The translations under genes were made by a program, and so were the position numbers. This document shows, in pieces, positions 1 through 9,369 of a stretch of DNA of 64,000 nucleotides. A model generated the notes under the pieces. It had not been told where the DNA came from. It searched no databases and worked only from the letters and a program-made list of their open reading frames with translations. The stretch is from NCBI GenBank assembly GCA_014762625.1, contig JABURQ010000035.1, forward strand, positions 38,320 through 102,319, given 5' to 3'. The first letter of the stretch is position 1. Every line of letters begins with the position of its first letter. Source of the stretch: Planctomycetaceae bacterium. Lineage in GTDB: Bacteria > Planctomycetota > Planctomycetia > Planctomycetales > Planctomycetaceae.

Positions 1-167
1 AATTGTTGTTGGTTGTCGAGCGTTTGTTTGAGTGAGTCCGGAATGTTCATTCGACTGAACGGACTCGGTCCGAGTCCGCGTGATCCTTCCTGTTCGTTGA
101 AATCTCGTGGATTTGCAGATCTCCTATCGTAAGCAACATCCGGGGCAACAACCAGTCGAGTCCGGTT
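1..167. other. Window-edge non-coding stretch
   Basis: This stretch lies downstream of the csaA-like gene. I found no open frame with a plausible start, no hairpin followed by a T-run and no recognisable RNA gene. It may hold the 3' flank of csaA and the flank of a gene outside the window. Confidence 0.3.
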
Positions 168-515
168 TCAGCCCAGTTTTGCCCCGTCCGGCACCGGCTG
201 ATCCGGGACCGCAAGAAGAACGCTCCCATCCTCGCGATAGAATCCGGTCACTAGACATTCAGAACGAACGGGACCGATTTGCTTGGAGGGAAAATTAACG
301 ACGGCGATTATTTGTCGTCCGAGGAGCGAATCACGATCGTAATGTTCGGTAATTTGAGCCGACGATTTTCGCGTGCCAATCTCAGGACCGAAGTCGATCG
401 TCAATTTCCACGCCGGTTTGCGGGCTTCGGGAAATTCTTCGACGTTTGTCACCGTCCCGACGCGCAATTCGACTTTTTCAAAGTCGATCCAGTCAATCTG
501 CTCGAAGTCCGTCAC
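168..515 (-). CDS. csaA: CsaA-like tRNA-binding domain protein
   Basis: The product is a 115-residue stand-alone tRNA-binding (OB-fold) domain of the CsaA/EMAP type. Family members are homodimers that bind tRNA and, in Bacillus, show export-chaperone activity. The characteristic opening ([12 protein letters not shown]) sits at about residues 11-22, and the C-terminal half has the usual V-N-F-P-x-K-Q-I-G-P run followed by S-E-C-L-V-T-G-F. The length matches the family norm of about 110. I chose a GTG start at 515 because the frame can be extended to 647 only through the dispersed repeat, and a GGAGAG ribosome-binding site lies 6 nt before the GTG. It follows the polyprenyl synthase gene on the same strand, separated by a 165-bp repeat, so co-transcription is uncertain. 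The family call is firm; the in vivo role is inferred from the family. Confidence 0.85.
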   Translation of the reverse strand: MTDFEQIDWIDFEKVELRVGTVTNVEEFPEARKPAWKLTIDFGPEIGTRKSSAQITEHYDRDSLLGRQIIAVVNFPSKQIGPVRSECLVTGFYREDGSVLLAVPDQPVPDGAKLG

Positions 516-530
516 AAGAGGCTCTCCGTG

Positions 531-695
531 AACAGCATGTTGAGAAACGGATTCGTTGGTGAGAACAAAAAATTTGAGGTGTGAACGAGAAACAAGCCCG
601 CAGGCGAATCTACTGATCCGTCGAGGGATTGTGACGAAGTTTCTCAACTCAAAGAGCTGTTCGAAACAGGATTAAGTTTTTTAAACGGGTTGTTA
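531..695. repeat. Dispersed 165-bp repeat, copy A
   Basis: This copy is about 70 percent identical by eye to the 166-bp stretch at 22850-23015. It starts with a CAGC-TGTTGAGAAAC-like end and finishes with the imperfect complement (CAGCCCGTTGAAAAAC in the consensus), so the ends are terminal inverted repeats. The right end (TTA at 693-695) is the complement of the TAA stop codon of the DUF116-polyprenyl synthase gene. The size, the inverted ends and the TA-containing border suggest a MITE-like element. No transposase is present in the window. Confidence 0.6.
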
Positions 696-2558
696 GGGAC
701 GGGGAGGAGCCGTCAATTGCAACTCGACAGTGGGAGGATCCTGAGGCGTTTGCTCTTCGTGGGCCAGCACAGAATCGACCAGGAAATACAGTAACTGTCG
801 CAGGTCTTCGTTTTCGACGTCGTCCGCCAACGCTTCCGCACGTGCCTGAGATTTGTCGACGAGCGCTTCCGCCGTCTCGAACGCTCCCAACTCGGTGTAA
901 AGCGTTTTGAGTTCCCGCAATCGTTGATCGGCGGGACGCTCCGAGTCAAACAGTTCTTTCAGTTGTGCTTTCTGTTCGTCGTTCGCTTCCTGCATGGCAA
1001 TCGCCAGCAACACCGTCGGACGGAACGAAAGGGCATCCTGACCGGCGACCAGTTTGTTGTTGTCGTCTCCCTGCCAGTCTTTCAGGTCGTTCAGAATCTG
1101 GAAGCCGACGCCGATATGCCGACAGAACGCAGAGATCATTTCCTCGTACGGTTTTACGTCCCCCGCCATGCGAATCCCGGAATAGAGGGCCGCTTCAAAC
1201 GCGGGAGAGGTTTTGAGCGCGTAAATCTGTAAGGCGTCGATCGGCTTGAGGTTCCAGTCGCGGGATTCACTCCACGACATCTCAGCCCCTTGTCCTTCGC
1301 ACAACTTGATGTGCGCGGCCGACATCTGTTGCAGTACGTCGGCGGTCACTTCGGCTCCCAGACTTCCGGCTGCCGAAGAGATTAATTTGTAACCGACGCC
1401 AATCAGGTAGTCACCGATGTTGATCGCCTGCCCGGTGCCGTGTTTTCGATGCAGTGTCTCGCGACCATATCGATAGAGGTCACTGTCTTGGATATCGTCG
1501 TGGACCAGAGAGGCTTTATGGAATGCTTCGATTGCCATTGCAATCCGACACACATCCGCCTCGAACTGGTACGCCTGAGTGCGGTCACCCGAAGAATCAC
1601 GCGAGGAATTCGCGGCGGTCGCTCCCGTTAAGGCGTCGTAAGCCGCCAAAGTGATGAAGGGTCGAAACCTCTTCCCTCCCTTAGCGAGCCAGTCGTAAGC
1701 GACTTCTTCGGTAAAAGCGATCGGAGAATTTTCAGACTCCGAGGACCCGCTTCGAACCGCCGGCAATAATTCTTCCAACCGTTTTTCGAACATCTCGTTC
1801 GAAGCCCGCATAATCGGCAGGTAACTGGACGTTTGCGGTTCGGGAAGCGGTTCATACTTGTCGAGAACGTCCCAGACCCACGATTCGTCCAGCGACGTAT
1901 TTTTGCAATCGCCCGAGTGCAGCGGAACGGCGTAAGACGGTACGCCGGCGATTAGCACTTTATCGATCGCTTTTTCCAGGACGTTCAAGCAGGCGACTCC
2001 CAGGATCCCTTCGACATATCCCGAGACGATGATCTTGAGAACCACAGGTGACCCCTCAGCCACCAGCACCTTGTAACCGAGTTGCTCCGCGCGAACTTTG
2101 TAATCCGCAATCGAACAGGCCCCGCAAGACTCGCAATCGAGTCCGAACTGATCGTATTCCGCGGGACAGCCTTCCGCGTGTTTCAAACAGTGAGGCAGCA
2201 GCAACATGCGTTTTTCAAACGGGATCGCCAGAAACTGACGCTTCCAGAAAAAATTCCCGATCAACACCATCACGAATCCGAGATACTTTTCGGGCAGATC
2301 CTGTTGTTTCAAGAATTCGCGACCGTGCTGCTCCAGTTCCCCCTTGTTGAAAGGTCGGGTCTTATCGAGCGGTTCGGCGTATTTCTCGGCCGCATCACGG
2401 ATCGTTTCCCGCTGCGCAAGAGTCTCCGGCACAGCCTTCAGATGGCTGGTGCTGCGACGCTTCTTTTTTCGTTTCACGGGACGTTCGATATCACCGCTCT
2501 CCACATCAGCAGAGCGTTGTGATTCAGTCTCGGAAGAATTCAGTGGGGCGATCGACAC
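693..2558 (-). CDS. DUF116-polyprenyl synthetase fusion protein
   Basis: This is a 621-residue fusion. Residues about 60-235 match the DUF116 family and carry five closely placed cysteines (C124, C131, C142, C145, C148), which look like a metal or Fe-S site. Residues about 250-600 are a trans-isoprenyl diphosphate synthase: the first Asp-rich motif is D354-D355-I-Q-D358, preceded by the G-G-K-R-F-R-P motif near 294-300. The second motif is N490-D-L-K-D494, with Asn in place of the first Asp. The enzyme should condense isopentenyl diphosphate onto an allylic diphosphate; chain length cannot be read from the sequence. The N-terminal 40 residues are basic and probably disordered. The gene lies 75 bp downstream of a squalene-cyclase-like gene in the same operon, so its product may feed that cyclase. 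The two domains are clear; their joint function is unknown. The stop codon coincides with the end of repeat copy A. Confidence 0.85.
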   Translation of the reverse strand: MSIAPLNSSETESQRSADVESGDIERPVKRKKKRRSTSHLKAVPETLAQRETIRDAAEKYAEPLDKTRPFNKGELEQHGREFLKQQDLPEKYLGFVMVLIGNFFWKRQFLAIPFEKRMLLLPHCLKHAEGCPAEYDQFGLDCESCGACSIADYKVRAEQLGYKVLVAEGSPVVLKIIVSGYVEGILGVACLNVLEKAIDKVLIAGVPSYAVPLHSGDCKNTSLDESWVWDVLDKYEPLPEPQTSSYLPIMRASNEMFEKRLEELLPAVRSGSSESENSPIAFTEEVAYDWLAKGGKRFRPFITLAAYDALTGATAANSSRDSSGDRTQAYQFEADVCRIAMAIEAFHKASLVHDDIQDSDLYRYGRETLHRKHGTGQAINIGDYLIGVGYKLISSAAGSLGAEVTADVLQQMSAAHIKLCEGQGAEMSWSESRDWNLKPIDALQIYALKTSPAFEAALYSGIRMAGDVKPYEEMISAFCRHIGVGFQILNDLKDWQGDDNNKLVAGQDALSFRPTVLLAIAMQEANDEQKAQLKELFDSERPADQRLRELKTLYTELGAFETAEALVDKSQARAEALADDVENEDLRQLLYFLVDSVLAHEEQTPQDPPTVELQLTAPPRP

Positions 2559-2633
2559 ATCGACCTCTCTTTATGGACTAGCGAATGAGACGGAAACAGC
2601 TCGTCTCACACGTAACTCATTAATAAAAAACCC

Positions 2634-4490
2634 TTACCGCGCTCCTTCACTCGAGGAGGCGAGTTCCGGGCCCGATGTTGAGGCGGACTTATTGTAGTCA
2701 CTTCGACTCGCGGAATGCAGGGCCGAAACGGTAAAAATCAAAGGATATAAGTCCTCGTAGTACCACAGTTTGGCAAAATAAAACCCAATCGGTTGCGGAT
2801 TTTCCACCGCTCCCGATTCGACCGCCGAGATCAACCAGTTGACTCCCAGCTCCAGATGGCTCCCTCGACGACCGCAACTCAGAAGCGTTTCGAGGGCCAG
2901 CGCCGACTCTTCCACGCTGCCCGGCGTATCGGAGCCTCCCCCCCAACTCCCATCCGCGTTTTGATTCGCTTCGAGCCAGTCGAGACCGCGCCGAACTTCC
3001 GGTTCCTCCAGTCGCCCGCAGTCGCGATACGCGGTAAGAACTTTCGAAGTCCCATAGGTCGGATTCTCATCATCGGGAGCGCGCTGATTGCCGAACCAGA
3101 GAGGCAACCACGAGCCATCGACACGATGAGAAAACTTGAGATAGCGAAATCCGCGTTCGACCGCTGCAGCGGCACGAGCGGAGAGGGGGGAGTCCGTCTG
3201 ACTCCCTCTCCATAACACAATCGCTCGCAAGGCGTGAGCGGTAATGTCGTTCGAGCTACGATCGAACGGCAACGTCCCCCAGCCTTTACAGAACGTCGGC
3301 CAACCGCCATCCCGGTTCTGCAAGTCGAGTAACCACTTCACACCGTTCGTCATCGCCGCATCGATGCGGGACTGGGTCTCTTCCGGGCAGCGATCGCGAA
3401 GTTCCGCCAGTGCCAGAATCGCCCCCGGCGTATCGTCGGCATCGGGGACACCTCCCGAAAGATCGGTCCACGCCCAGCCGCCGGGATCGGCGTTCGTGTA
3501 GGGATGGACTTCCTGATATTGCTGATTCAGTAACCAGTCGGCAATCGGTTCGGCGCGTCCTTCCGGAAGAGAGTCTCCCAGTGCATTCGTGGACAGCGTC
3601 GTCACCCAGGTCGCTAAATTGGTATCGATGGGCCAACTGCCGTCATCGCGGACGGAATCGACGAGAAATTGAATACCGCGTCGCAAGACGGGATGATCGA
3701 GCAATCCCATCCCTGCCAAACTCATCGAGACAAAACTGGTCAGCGGCGTCGCTTCGAGGAACCCGCCCGATTCCGGCTGTATCCGTTCCAACACCCGCAA
3801 GCTCGGTTTCCGAGCGAGATTTCGCACCCATCGCCACGGCAGGAACCAAGTCGGTTCCTGATGATGTTTTACCTGTCCGATGGCAATCAACGCGGGCAAT
3901 GCGTAACTGACCACCGGCAATTTTACGGTCTTATAAAAGTTCGCCGGGAGGCAGGCGAGTTCAAACGGCAGCGAAGACACTTCCGACCACTCTACTTGAC
4001 CCGACAAAGCGCAGTGAGTCAGGATTGGAATCGAAAACGTTTTGTCCTTGCCGTACCGCTTCAATAATGCCGGGATGCCTCCCGCTTTGTCGATATACGT
4101 TTTCGCCGCACAGACACATTCCGAGAAACGGTCGGTCTGCTTGGTCGCATAGAAAGCGGCGTGACACAACATCGTGGTGGAAATATTGCTGAGACTTTTG
4201 TCGGTATCCCCCCAGCCGCCGTCCACATTCTGTTCCGCTTCCAGATACGCCAAACCGCCTTCGATCAAATCTCGGAGTCGCTGTTCGTCGTAGGACTCTG
4301 TGGGAGGTTGTTCCGAGGATTTTGAAAGCACGGTTTGCAACGCCACGACTGCCGTGGCGGTCGAGAGGGCAGAAGACGAGAGCCGTCCGAACCAGTGACC
4401 GGCTGCTCGATCGAACTGTTCGAGAAGTGACTGCGTGACCCGATCGCGGGCGGTGTGCAGTCGGTCTTGATCGATTCCGGGAAATTCCAT
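2634..4490 (-). CDS. Squalene-hopene-cyclase-like terpene cyclase
   Basis: The 618-residue product belongs to the class II triterpene cyclase (squalene-hopene cyclase) fold. It carries the catalytic Asp motif D350-A-D-D353-T, which protonates the terminal isoprene, and several QW-type repeats (G-G-W-G near 91-94, D-G-S-W near 283-286, and further D-G-G-W and D-G-S-W in the C-terminal half). The length is typical of bacterial SHC (about 630). The substrate is inferred to be squalene or a related polyprenyl chain. No hpnCDE squalene genes are nearby; instead the neighbours are a polyprenyl synthase, an Fe-S protein and a lipoyl-type carrier. I used the ATG at 4490. A TTG at 4520 would overlap the upstream stop codon and has a GGGG four bases before it, so the true start may be ten codons longer. 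Confidence 0.85.
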   Translation of the reverse strand: MEFPGIDQDRLHTARDRVTQSLLEQFDRAAGHWFGRLSSSALSTATAVVALQTVLSKSSEQPPTESYDEQRLRDLIEGGLAYLEAEQNVDGGWGDTDKSLSNISTTMLCHAAFYATKQTDRFSECVCAAKTYIDKAGGIPALLKRYGKDKTFSIPILTHCALSGQVEWSEVSSLPFELACLPANFYKTVKLPVVSYALPALIAIGQVKHHQEPTWFLPWRWVRNLARKPSLRVLERIQPESGGFLEATPLTSFVSMSLAGMGLLDHPVLRRGIQFLVDSVRDDGSWPIDTNLATWVTTLSTNALGDSLPEGRAEPIADWLLNQQYQEVHPYTNADPGGWAWTDLSGGVPDADDTPGAILALAELRDRCPEETQSRIDAAMTNGVKWLLDLQNRDGGWPTFCKGWGTLPFDRSSNDITAHALRAIVLWRGSQTDSPLSARAAAAVERGFRYLKFSHRVDGSWLPLWFGNQRAPDDENPTYGTSKVLTAYRDCGRLEEPEVRRGLDWLEANQNADGSWGGGSDTPGSVEESALALETLLSCGRRGSHLELGVNWLISAVESGAVENPQPIGFYFAKLWYYEDLYPLIFTVSALHSASRSDYNKSASTSGPELASSSEGAR

Positions 4491-4516
4491 AAGCGGCAAA
4501 CACACTCTTGAGAAGG

Positions 4517-5608
4517 TCAAAGCCCCAGGTTGTCCAGATCGTCCAGCATGTCATCGAGTTCGTCGCGTTCGGCATTCTCTTCGGTTTGACGTTTCGGAAT
4601 CCCGACGCTCAGGCCGACCGCTTCGCGCCCGTCGGCGACGAGTTCGGTATCGCGTTCCTGAGCCGCCAGTTCGATCGCGGTCGGAGCACCAAACAGCTGC
4701 GACAGGTCAATTTTCAGATTGCCGACTTCTCCGGGAGCTCCCGCAATTTGTGCGGATTTGTGCTGCGGAAAAATGATGGCGTTTTCCGGACAGACGCGAC
4801 TGCACGCCGGACATCCTTTCTTACAGTTGTCCTGTTCTTCCACCAGAATGCGGTCGAGCGTATCGACGCCGTACACGCCGAACAGGCAGAAATCGATGCA
4901 CTCCATGCAGTTCGTGCAGCGGGAATAATCGATCACCGGATACCACCGACGCGTCACCTTTTCGGAAGCCCCATTCGTCTCGGCAGGACTCGCTCCATTT
5001 GGGGAGGAGCCGTTCTGTTGAGGGTTCTGAGCGGAACCGTTGTTGGTCGGTTGACCGTTGCCGTTATTCACAATTGGCAACGGATTGAGATACCGCTCCA
5101 TCTGCTCCTGTTTTGGATTTCCCTGAATGAACGACATCAGATCGACCGTCTGCGTACTGGCCTCCGAGACGAGGCGACGGATCTCATCGAGATACGGTTC
5201 CGCATCGCCGAAGGAACGCAAATCGAGACAATAAATCTTCCGCGGAGGAGCATCGACCGAGCCGATCCCTTTGCTGGCCTGTTCCTGCTGTTCTGCGCTC
5301 AGTTCCTCCTCATCCTCCTCATCGTGCAGCGTCGTAATGCCTTCATGACCGCGGATTCCGGCCCGATCGAGCGTCCAGAAGGCCGCCCGCGGATAAAGCC
5401 ACGACGCGAATACGATATCCCCCGGGATCCCCTTCAAAAACAACATGCCACTGTGATCGTGCGACATATCGTAAAGATGGGGAACCAGAGAAACCTCGAC
5501 GTCGCCGGACATCATCAGTTCGGCGGCGAGCGTCTCTTCGAGTTCGCGATGCGCAGGATTCTTGCTCTGCGACTGCGAGATCACGACGGTCAGTTTTTTG
5601 CCGGCCAT
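4517..5608 (-). CDS. Two-cluster 4Fe-4S ferredoxin-domain protein
   Basis: The 363-residue protein ends in a bacterial ferredoxin module with cysteines at 231, 234, 237 and 241 (CxxCxxCxxxC) and at 262, 266, 269 and 273 (CxxxCxxCxxxC), enough for two 4Fe-4S clusters. The first 170 residues form a separate alpha/beta domain with the pattern of a flavodoxin- or chelatase-like fold; I do not recognise it. A low-complexity Asn/Gly/Pro/Ser linker (about 180-215) and a Glu-rich stretch near 97-108 join the parts. No signal peptide is seen, so it should be a cytoplasmic electron carrier or a reductase subunit. It follows the GcvH-like gene by 40 bp and runs into the cyclase gene, which supports one operon. 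Electron donor and acceptor are unknown. Confidence 0.85.
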   Translation of the reverse strand: MAGKKLTVVISQSQSKNPAHRELEETLAAELMMSGDVEVSLVPHLYDMSHDHSGMLFLKGIPGDIVFASWLYPRAAFWTLDRAGIRGHEGITTLHDEEDEEELSAEQQEQASKGIGSVDAPPRKIYCLDLRSFGDAEPYLDEIRRLVSEASTQTVDLMSFIQGNPKQEQMERYLNPLPIVNNGNGQPTNNGSAQNPQQNGSSPNGASPAETNGASEKVTRRWYPVIDYSRCTNCMECIDFCLFGVYGVDTLDRILVEEQDNCKKGCPACSRVCPENAIIFPQHKSAQIAGAPGEVGNLKIDLSQLFGAPTAIELAAQERDTELVADGREAVGLSVGIPKRQTEENAERDELDDMLDDLDNLGL

Positions 5609-5648
5609 AATGTTTTCCGAGAAGCTCTAAGGGTCAGGTCACAAACTG

Positions 5649-6104
5649 TTACGATTCGTTGATTTGCCCTTTGATGACGCGCTGGGTTTTTTCCCAGACG
5701 CTGTCGAGCAATTCCACGTATTGTTCGGCGGTCATCAGGTCGGCGTCCGTCTGAAAGACGTACAACCAGCCCTTGCCGTATCCGTCCGAATTGATGAGCG
5801 AGGGGTCGTCCATCAACGCGGGATTAAACATTTGAATCAGTCCATCATAAGGAGCGAACAAATCCGACAACGCTTTGGAAGATTCGATCTCTCCAATTTC
5901 CTGTTTTTTCCGGACGGTTGTACCGGCTTCGATATCCCAACTGAGAAAATAAACATCCTGCAACAGTCGCACCGAATAGGCGGTAAACCCGACCCGGTAA
6001 TGATCTCCGTCTGGCTTGAGCCACAGGTGATTTTCGGAATAGAGGCGATCGGTGGGGATCCGGGCCTCATATTGGCCCATGGCGAAGGTTAATTCGGACG
6101 ACAT
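5649..6104 (-). CDS. GcvH-like lipoyl-carrier protein
   Basis: The 151-residue product resembles the glycine cleavage H protein. The hammerhead lipoyl domain has E-S-S-K-A with the modifiable lysine at K77, matching the E-S-V-K-A of GcvH, and the start region E-N-H-L-W resembles the usual E-H-x-W. The usual partners gcvT and gcvP are absent here. It heads an operon with a ferredoxin-like protein, a triterpene cyclase and a DUF116-polyprenyl synthase, so I infer a dedicated lipoyl-type carrier for this pathway rather than glycine cleavage. I used the ATG at 6104, because the longer reading to 6176 starts with TTG and adds residues not found in the family. No strong Shine-Dalgarno is visible. 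Confidence 0.75.
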   Translation of the reverse strand: MSSELTFAMGQYEARIPTDRLYSENHLWLKPDGDHYRVGFTAYSVRLLQDVYFLSWDIEAGTTVRKKQEIGEIESSKALSDLFAPYDGLIQMFNPALMDDPSLINSDGYGKGWLYVFQTDADLMTAEQYVELLDSVWEKTQRVIKGQINES

Positions 6105-6295
6105 GGAGGCAGGGGGCACTTTCGCGCGGAGGGAACTCGAAATCGGATCAAGCTGCCCGCAGGCCGCTTTTCTCAATTCTCACAGGGAAAAATGTCTCTG
6201 TTAAAATAGTAAAAAGGAGTTTGCCCGCGGATGCAAGTTGATTTCGGGGTCAGATCCCCTGGATTCCGCGAACAAATCCCTTGAGGAGTCATCGT

Positions 6296-7741
6296 TTACG
6301 GAGTTTTTGATTCTTCGGTGGGAAGATAAACGCTGTCGCCTACGGACCGACACCATCGCCGAAGTTCTGTCTCCAGTTCGCTTTCCACATTCCCCCAACG
6401 ATCTTCACCGCTGAGATTCCGTAACTCGTAAGGGTCATTCTCCAGATCGAACAACTGCCGTTTGTGGAGCTGCGGATATTCCACAAGTTTCCAGCGATCC
6501 GAACGGATCATCCGCTGTTTGTCGCGAAAATAACCGATCACATAAGGATGTATCGCGTCCCGTTCGCCACGCAGAATTGGAGCGAATGATTTTGCCGTCA
6601 CAGTTTCCGGTATCGGAATTCCGCATAGCTCACACACCGTGGGATACAAGTCGCGCAGATAAACTTGGGCCGAGGTCCGCTCATTTTGAGGGAGTCCCGG
6701 ACCGGCGACGATTAACGGAACGTTGATCGTATGCTCGTACATGCTCTGCTTCCCGCGGAGACCGTGTCGCCCCACTCCCAAGCCATGATCGCTGCTGAAA
6801 ATGATGATGGTGTTCTCGTAGTCGCCCGTTTCCTTGAGGGCGTGTAGAATTCTTCCGATTTCACGATCCAGATGCGAAATGACCGCGTAGTAGACCGCGA
6901 TCGTCTGTTTCACAATTTCCGGCGAGCGGGGGAACGGGAGTAATACTTCGTCTCGCCCGTCGAAGTTTCCGTGGTCGAACGGATGCTGCGGATAGTAATT
7001 CACCGGCAACGGAATCTTCTCCGGATCGTACATCTCCTCAAAACCCGGCGGCAGAAACAGCGGATCGTGCGGAGCGGTGAAGTTCACCTGTAAAAAGAAC
7101 GGTTTCTCCCGTTTTTCCTTCAGGAAACCAATCGCCGCGTCGGCAAACTTTTCGCTGATATCGGGCGTCAGTCCGACACCTCGTTCCGGATACTTTTCCT
7201 GGCCGTCTCCGCTCTGGAAGATCCAGCCGCGGTATCCGGTAACCGTCATCCCTTTCCAGTCAGTTTGCGGTTCATACCATTTGCCTCCACCGCCGGAATA
7301 GAGACCGGGCGTTTTTTCAAAGCCGCGATCGATGGGCCGTCCGTCATTGTGCCATTTCCCCACATATCCGGTTTCGTAGCCGGCGTTCTGCATCGCCTGC
7401 GGCCAGAGCGTCAAATCGGGATCGATCCGGCGACCGAAATCGACGACGCCGCTCGTGAAGCCGTCGCAGCCGGAAAGAATCTCCGCCCGGCTCGGCGTAC
7501 AGATCGGATTGGCACAGATCGCTTTGGAGAAACTGGTCCCCACACGGGTCAGCTCATCAAGGTGAGGCGTCTGGGTGATTTCGTTTCCCAAGGCGTGAAT
7601 GGTGTCCGGTTGCTGATCGTCGCTAAGTAGGAAGAGAACGTTGGGGCGATCGTCGGCAGACAGCCAAGAAGAGGAGAGAACGATCAGGACCAGCGCCCGG
7701 CAGGCCACGCCGAAAGATCGAACAACGGTGGGAGAATTCAT
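6296..7741 (-). CDS. Secreted type I sulfatase
   Basis: The 481-residue protein is a formylglycine-dependent sulfatase of the alkaline-phosphatase superfamily. It has an N-terminal signal peptide ending at about residue 29 (L-S-A-D-D), a metal-binding S-D-D-Q motif near residue 40, and the sulfatase signature C81-T-P-S-R with the cysteine that a formylglycine-generating enzyme would convert. Further landmarks are G-Y-V-G-K-W-H near 125-135 and the H-D-P-L segment. These features indicate hydrolysis of sulfate esters, probably of polysaccharides, outside the cytoplasm, a trait widespread in marine planctomycetes. The substrate cannot be told. I used the ATG at 7741, which has an AGAGAAG site upstream and begins right at the signal peptide. 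It is monocistronic as far as I can see. Confidence 0.9.
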   Translation of the reverse strand: MNSPTVVRSFGVACRALVLIVLSSSWLSADDRPNVLFLLSDDQQPDTIHALGNEITQTPHLDELTRVGTSFSKAICANPICTPSRAEILSGCDGFTSGVVDFGRRIDPDLTLWPQAMQNAGYETGYVGKWHNDGRPIDRGFEKTPGLYSGGGGKWYEPQTDWKGMTVTGYRGWIFQSGDGQEKYPERGVGLTPDISEKFADAAIGFLKEKREKPFFLQVNFTAPHDPLFLPPGFEEMYDPEKIPLPVNYYPQHPFDHGNFDGRDEVLLPFPRSPEIVKQTIAVYYAVISHLDREIGRILHALKETGDYENTIIIFSSDHGLGVGRHGLRGKQSMYEHTINVPLIVAGPGLPQNERTSAQVYLRDLYPTVCELCGIPIPETVTAKSFAPILRGERDAIHPYVIGYFRDKQRMIRSDRWKLVEYPQLHKRQLFDLENDPYELRNLSGEDRWGNVESELETELRRWCRSVGDSVYLPTEESKTP

Positions 7742-8042
7742 GGTATTTCTTCTCTGTGTTAAGAACGAAAGCGAACGACTCATCGAGTTTAACAGAACCG
7801 CCGTCGGAACTTCGAACCAATTTTCGAGCGATGTGCCGCAAGAAGAATCGGAACAATCGACATTTTTTCTCCGGTTGCCCCGACCCGGTCACGTTCCAGC
7901 CGTTACAGACGTCACGACTGACGGTTCTCTTCCTGATATCGGCAACAATTGCCGGTTGACACCTCTCTAATCGACTTTCATCGATTAGAGTTGGTTGTCG
8001 TATGAAACCCGTATCATGACTTTTGCATTGCAGGGATTGGCC
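7742..8042. other. Divergent intergenic region, sulfatase/csrA
   Basis: This 301-bp stretch separates divergently transcribed genes. It contains a TTGACA hexamer at 7956-7961 on the plus strand and a perfect inverted repeat at 7965-7990 (listed separately). No further gene is supported here; short frames on both strands lack start signals. Confidence 0.4.
7965..7990. promoter_or_regulatory. Perfect 10-bp inverted repeat upstream of csrA
   Basis: CTCTAATCGA at 7965-7974 pairs perfectly with TCGATTAGAG at 7981-7990 around a 6-nt loop. It lies 4 bp after a TTGACA hexamer and 52 bp before the csrA start. It could be an operator over the csrA promoter or a stem in the csrA leader. It has no following T-run, which argues against a terminator. 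Confidence 0.35.
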
Positions 8043-8258
8043 ATGCTCGTACTTAGCCGCAAGAAGGACGAAAAAATCGTCATCGGCGACCAGATTACAC
8101 TGATGGTGATTGACATCCGAGGAGACAAAGTTCGACTCGGTATCGAAGCGCCCAAGGATGTGGCCGTTCACAGACAGGAAGTCTACGAAGCGATTCAAAA
8201 AGAGATGGAAATGGAAGCCGAGTCCACGAATGAGTTAAAAGACTCATCCGTGAGCTAA
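8043..8258 (+). CDS. csrA: Carbon storage regulator CsrA
   Basis: The 71-residue product is a CsrA/RsmA RNA-binding regulator. It begins with the family's hallmark M-L-V-L-S-R-K near the start, followed by I-x-I-G-D-x-I, a V-R-L-G-I-x-A-P core and the V-H-R-x-E-V segment that contacts RNA. Dimers of such proteins bind GGA motifs in mRNA leaders and change translation or stability. The ATG at 8043 is fixed by the universal N-terminus; the frame is open upstream but adds 16 non-family residues. A C-terminal tail of about 15 residues, rich in Glu and Ser, is typical for the family. No flagellar fliW neighbour is present. The assignment is firm. Confidence 0.95.
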   Translation: MLVLSRKKDEKIVIGDQITLMVIDIRGDKVRLGIEAPKDVAVHRQEVYEAIQKEMEMEAESTNELKDSSVS

Positions 8259-8424
8259 ACTGCTCGGAACCAGACTCTCAAAAAACTCGAACGTTCGCTG
8301 AAGGCTGCCAGCCAGTCTTCCCCGCGGACGTTTTTTTTCTGCGCGGTGATCTGTGACGAGGGCTGCTGATTCTGCGGTTTCTGGATATAGTGGAAACCCC
8401 AAACACCGGCCCCCAGAGCATCTC

Positions 8425-9288
8425 ATGTGGCAACAGTTCCAACAATTCCTTTCCCTCATCCGCTTCAGTCATACGCTGTTCGCGCTGCCGTTCGCGCTCC
8501 TCTCGGCAGTCCTCGCCTGGCGGACCGCCGAGTTTCGCTGGCAGGAATTGCTGGGCATACTGCTCTGCATGGTCTTTGCCCGTTCGGCGGCGATGGCGTT
8601 TAACCGACTCGCCGACCGCAAGTTGGACGCCGATAATCCTCGGACTGCCAGTCGACACATTCCGGCGGGATTGATGTCCGCAAAAACCGTTGCCCTCTTT
8701 ACGTTCATTTCGAGCGCTGGGTTCATCGCGTCCACCTTGTTGTTTCTCCCCAAGACCTGGCCCGTCATTCTCTCGGTCCCCGTTCTGCTGTTTCTGCTCG
8801 GCTATTCCTACGCCAAGCGATTTACTTCGCTGTGTCATTACTGGTTGTCGGCCGCGCTCATGCTGTCGCCGATTGCCGCCTGGCTGGCGATAACAGATAG
8901 TCTCGCACTCACACCGTTCCTGCTGGCTGCGGTGATCTTCTTCTGGGTGGGCGGCTTCGACATCATTTACGCCTGCCAGGACAGCGATTACGACCGCAAG
9001 GTCGGTCTGAACTCCATACCCGCCCGCTTCGGAAACAAAACGGCGTTAAGGATCGCTTTCGTCAGTCACTTGATCACGATCGGCTGTCTCTTCGCCCTCT
9101 GGCATTACGGCGATCTGGGACCCATCTTTCTCGGGGGAATCAGCCTCGTCTCGCTGCTGCTGATCTACGAGCATTCGGTCGTCAGTGCCGACAACCTGAG
9201 CCGCGTCAACCTCGCCTTCTTCCGTATTAACGCGGTGATTTCAGTGGGACTCTTCTGTGTCGGTTTTGTGGATGTGCTGGTGAATTGA
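8425..9288 (+). CDS. UbiA-family prenyltransferase (probably MqnP)
   Basis: The 287-residue integral membrane protein has eight or nine hydrophobic segments and both Asp-rich motifs of the UbiA superfamily: N-R-L-A-D-R-K-L-D in the first conserved loop and D-S-D-Y-D-R-K-x-G in the second. Together they bind Mg-prenyl diphosphate and transfer the prenyl chain to an aromatic acceptor. The short opening and the wording of the loops match the MqnP-type enzymes that act in the futalosine route to menaquinone, which planctomycetes often use, but 4-hydroxybenzoate-type enzymes are close. The ATG at 8425 is preferred because the extension upstream is hydrophilic and unlike the family. It is 166 bp downstream of csrA and has its own upstream space. 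Confidence 0.8.
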   Translation: MWQQFQQFLSLIRFSHTLFALPFALLSAVLAWRTAEFRWQELLGILLCMVFARSAAMAFNRLADRKLDADNPRTASRHIPAGLMSAKTVALFTFISSAGFIASTLLFLPKTWPVILSVPVLLFLLGYSYAKRFTSLCHYWLSAALMLSPIAAWLAITDSLALTPFLLAAVIFFWVGGFDIIYACQDSDYDRKVGLNSIPARFGNKTALRIAFVSHLITIGCLFALWHYGDLGPIFLGGISLVSLLLIYEHSVVSADNLSRVNLAFFRINAVISVGLFCVGFVDVLVN

Positions 9289-9318
9289 GCGATCACACGA
9301 AATTCCGCGCAGCAAAAA

Positions 9319-9347
9319 ACCGGAGGTGATTGCACATCACCTCCGGT
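9319..9347 (-). terminator. Rho-independent terminator
   Basis: A perfect 12-bp stem (ACCGGAGGTGAT paired with ATCACCTCCGGT) with a 5-nt loop is followed on the minus strand by six T residues (complement at 9314-9319). It terminates the His-rich gene that ends at 9370. It also lies 30 bp after the convergent prenyltransferase gene and may act on both. Confidence 0.85.
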
Positions 9348-9369
9348 CGCTTGCGATGTATTCTTGAGA

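Noticed and set aside
4508..5662. Plus-strand open frame of 384 codons opposite the ferredoxin gene
   Set aside because: It is antisense to a gene with full Fe-S motifs, and its translation has no family features; it follows from the codon bias of the real gene.
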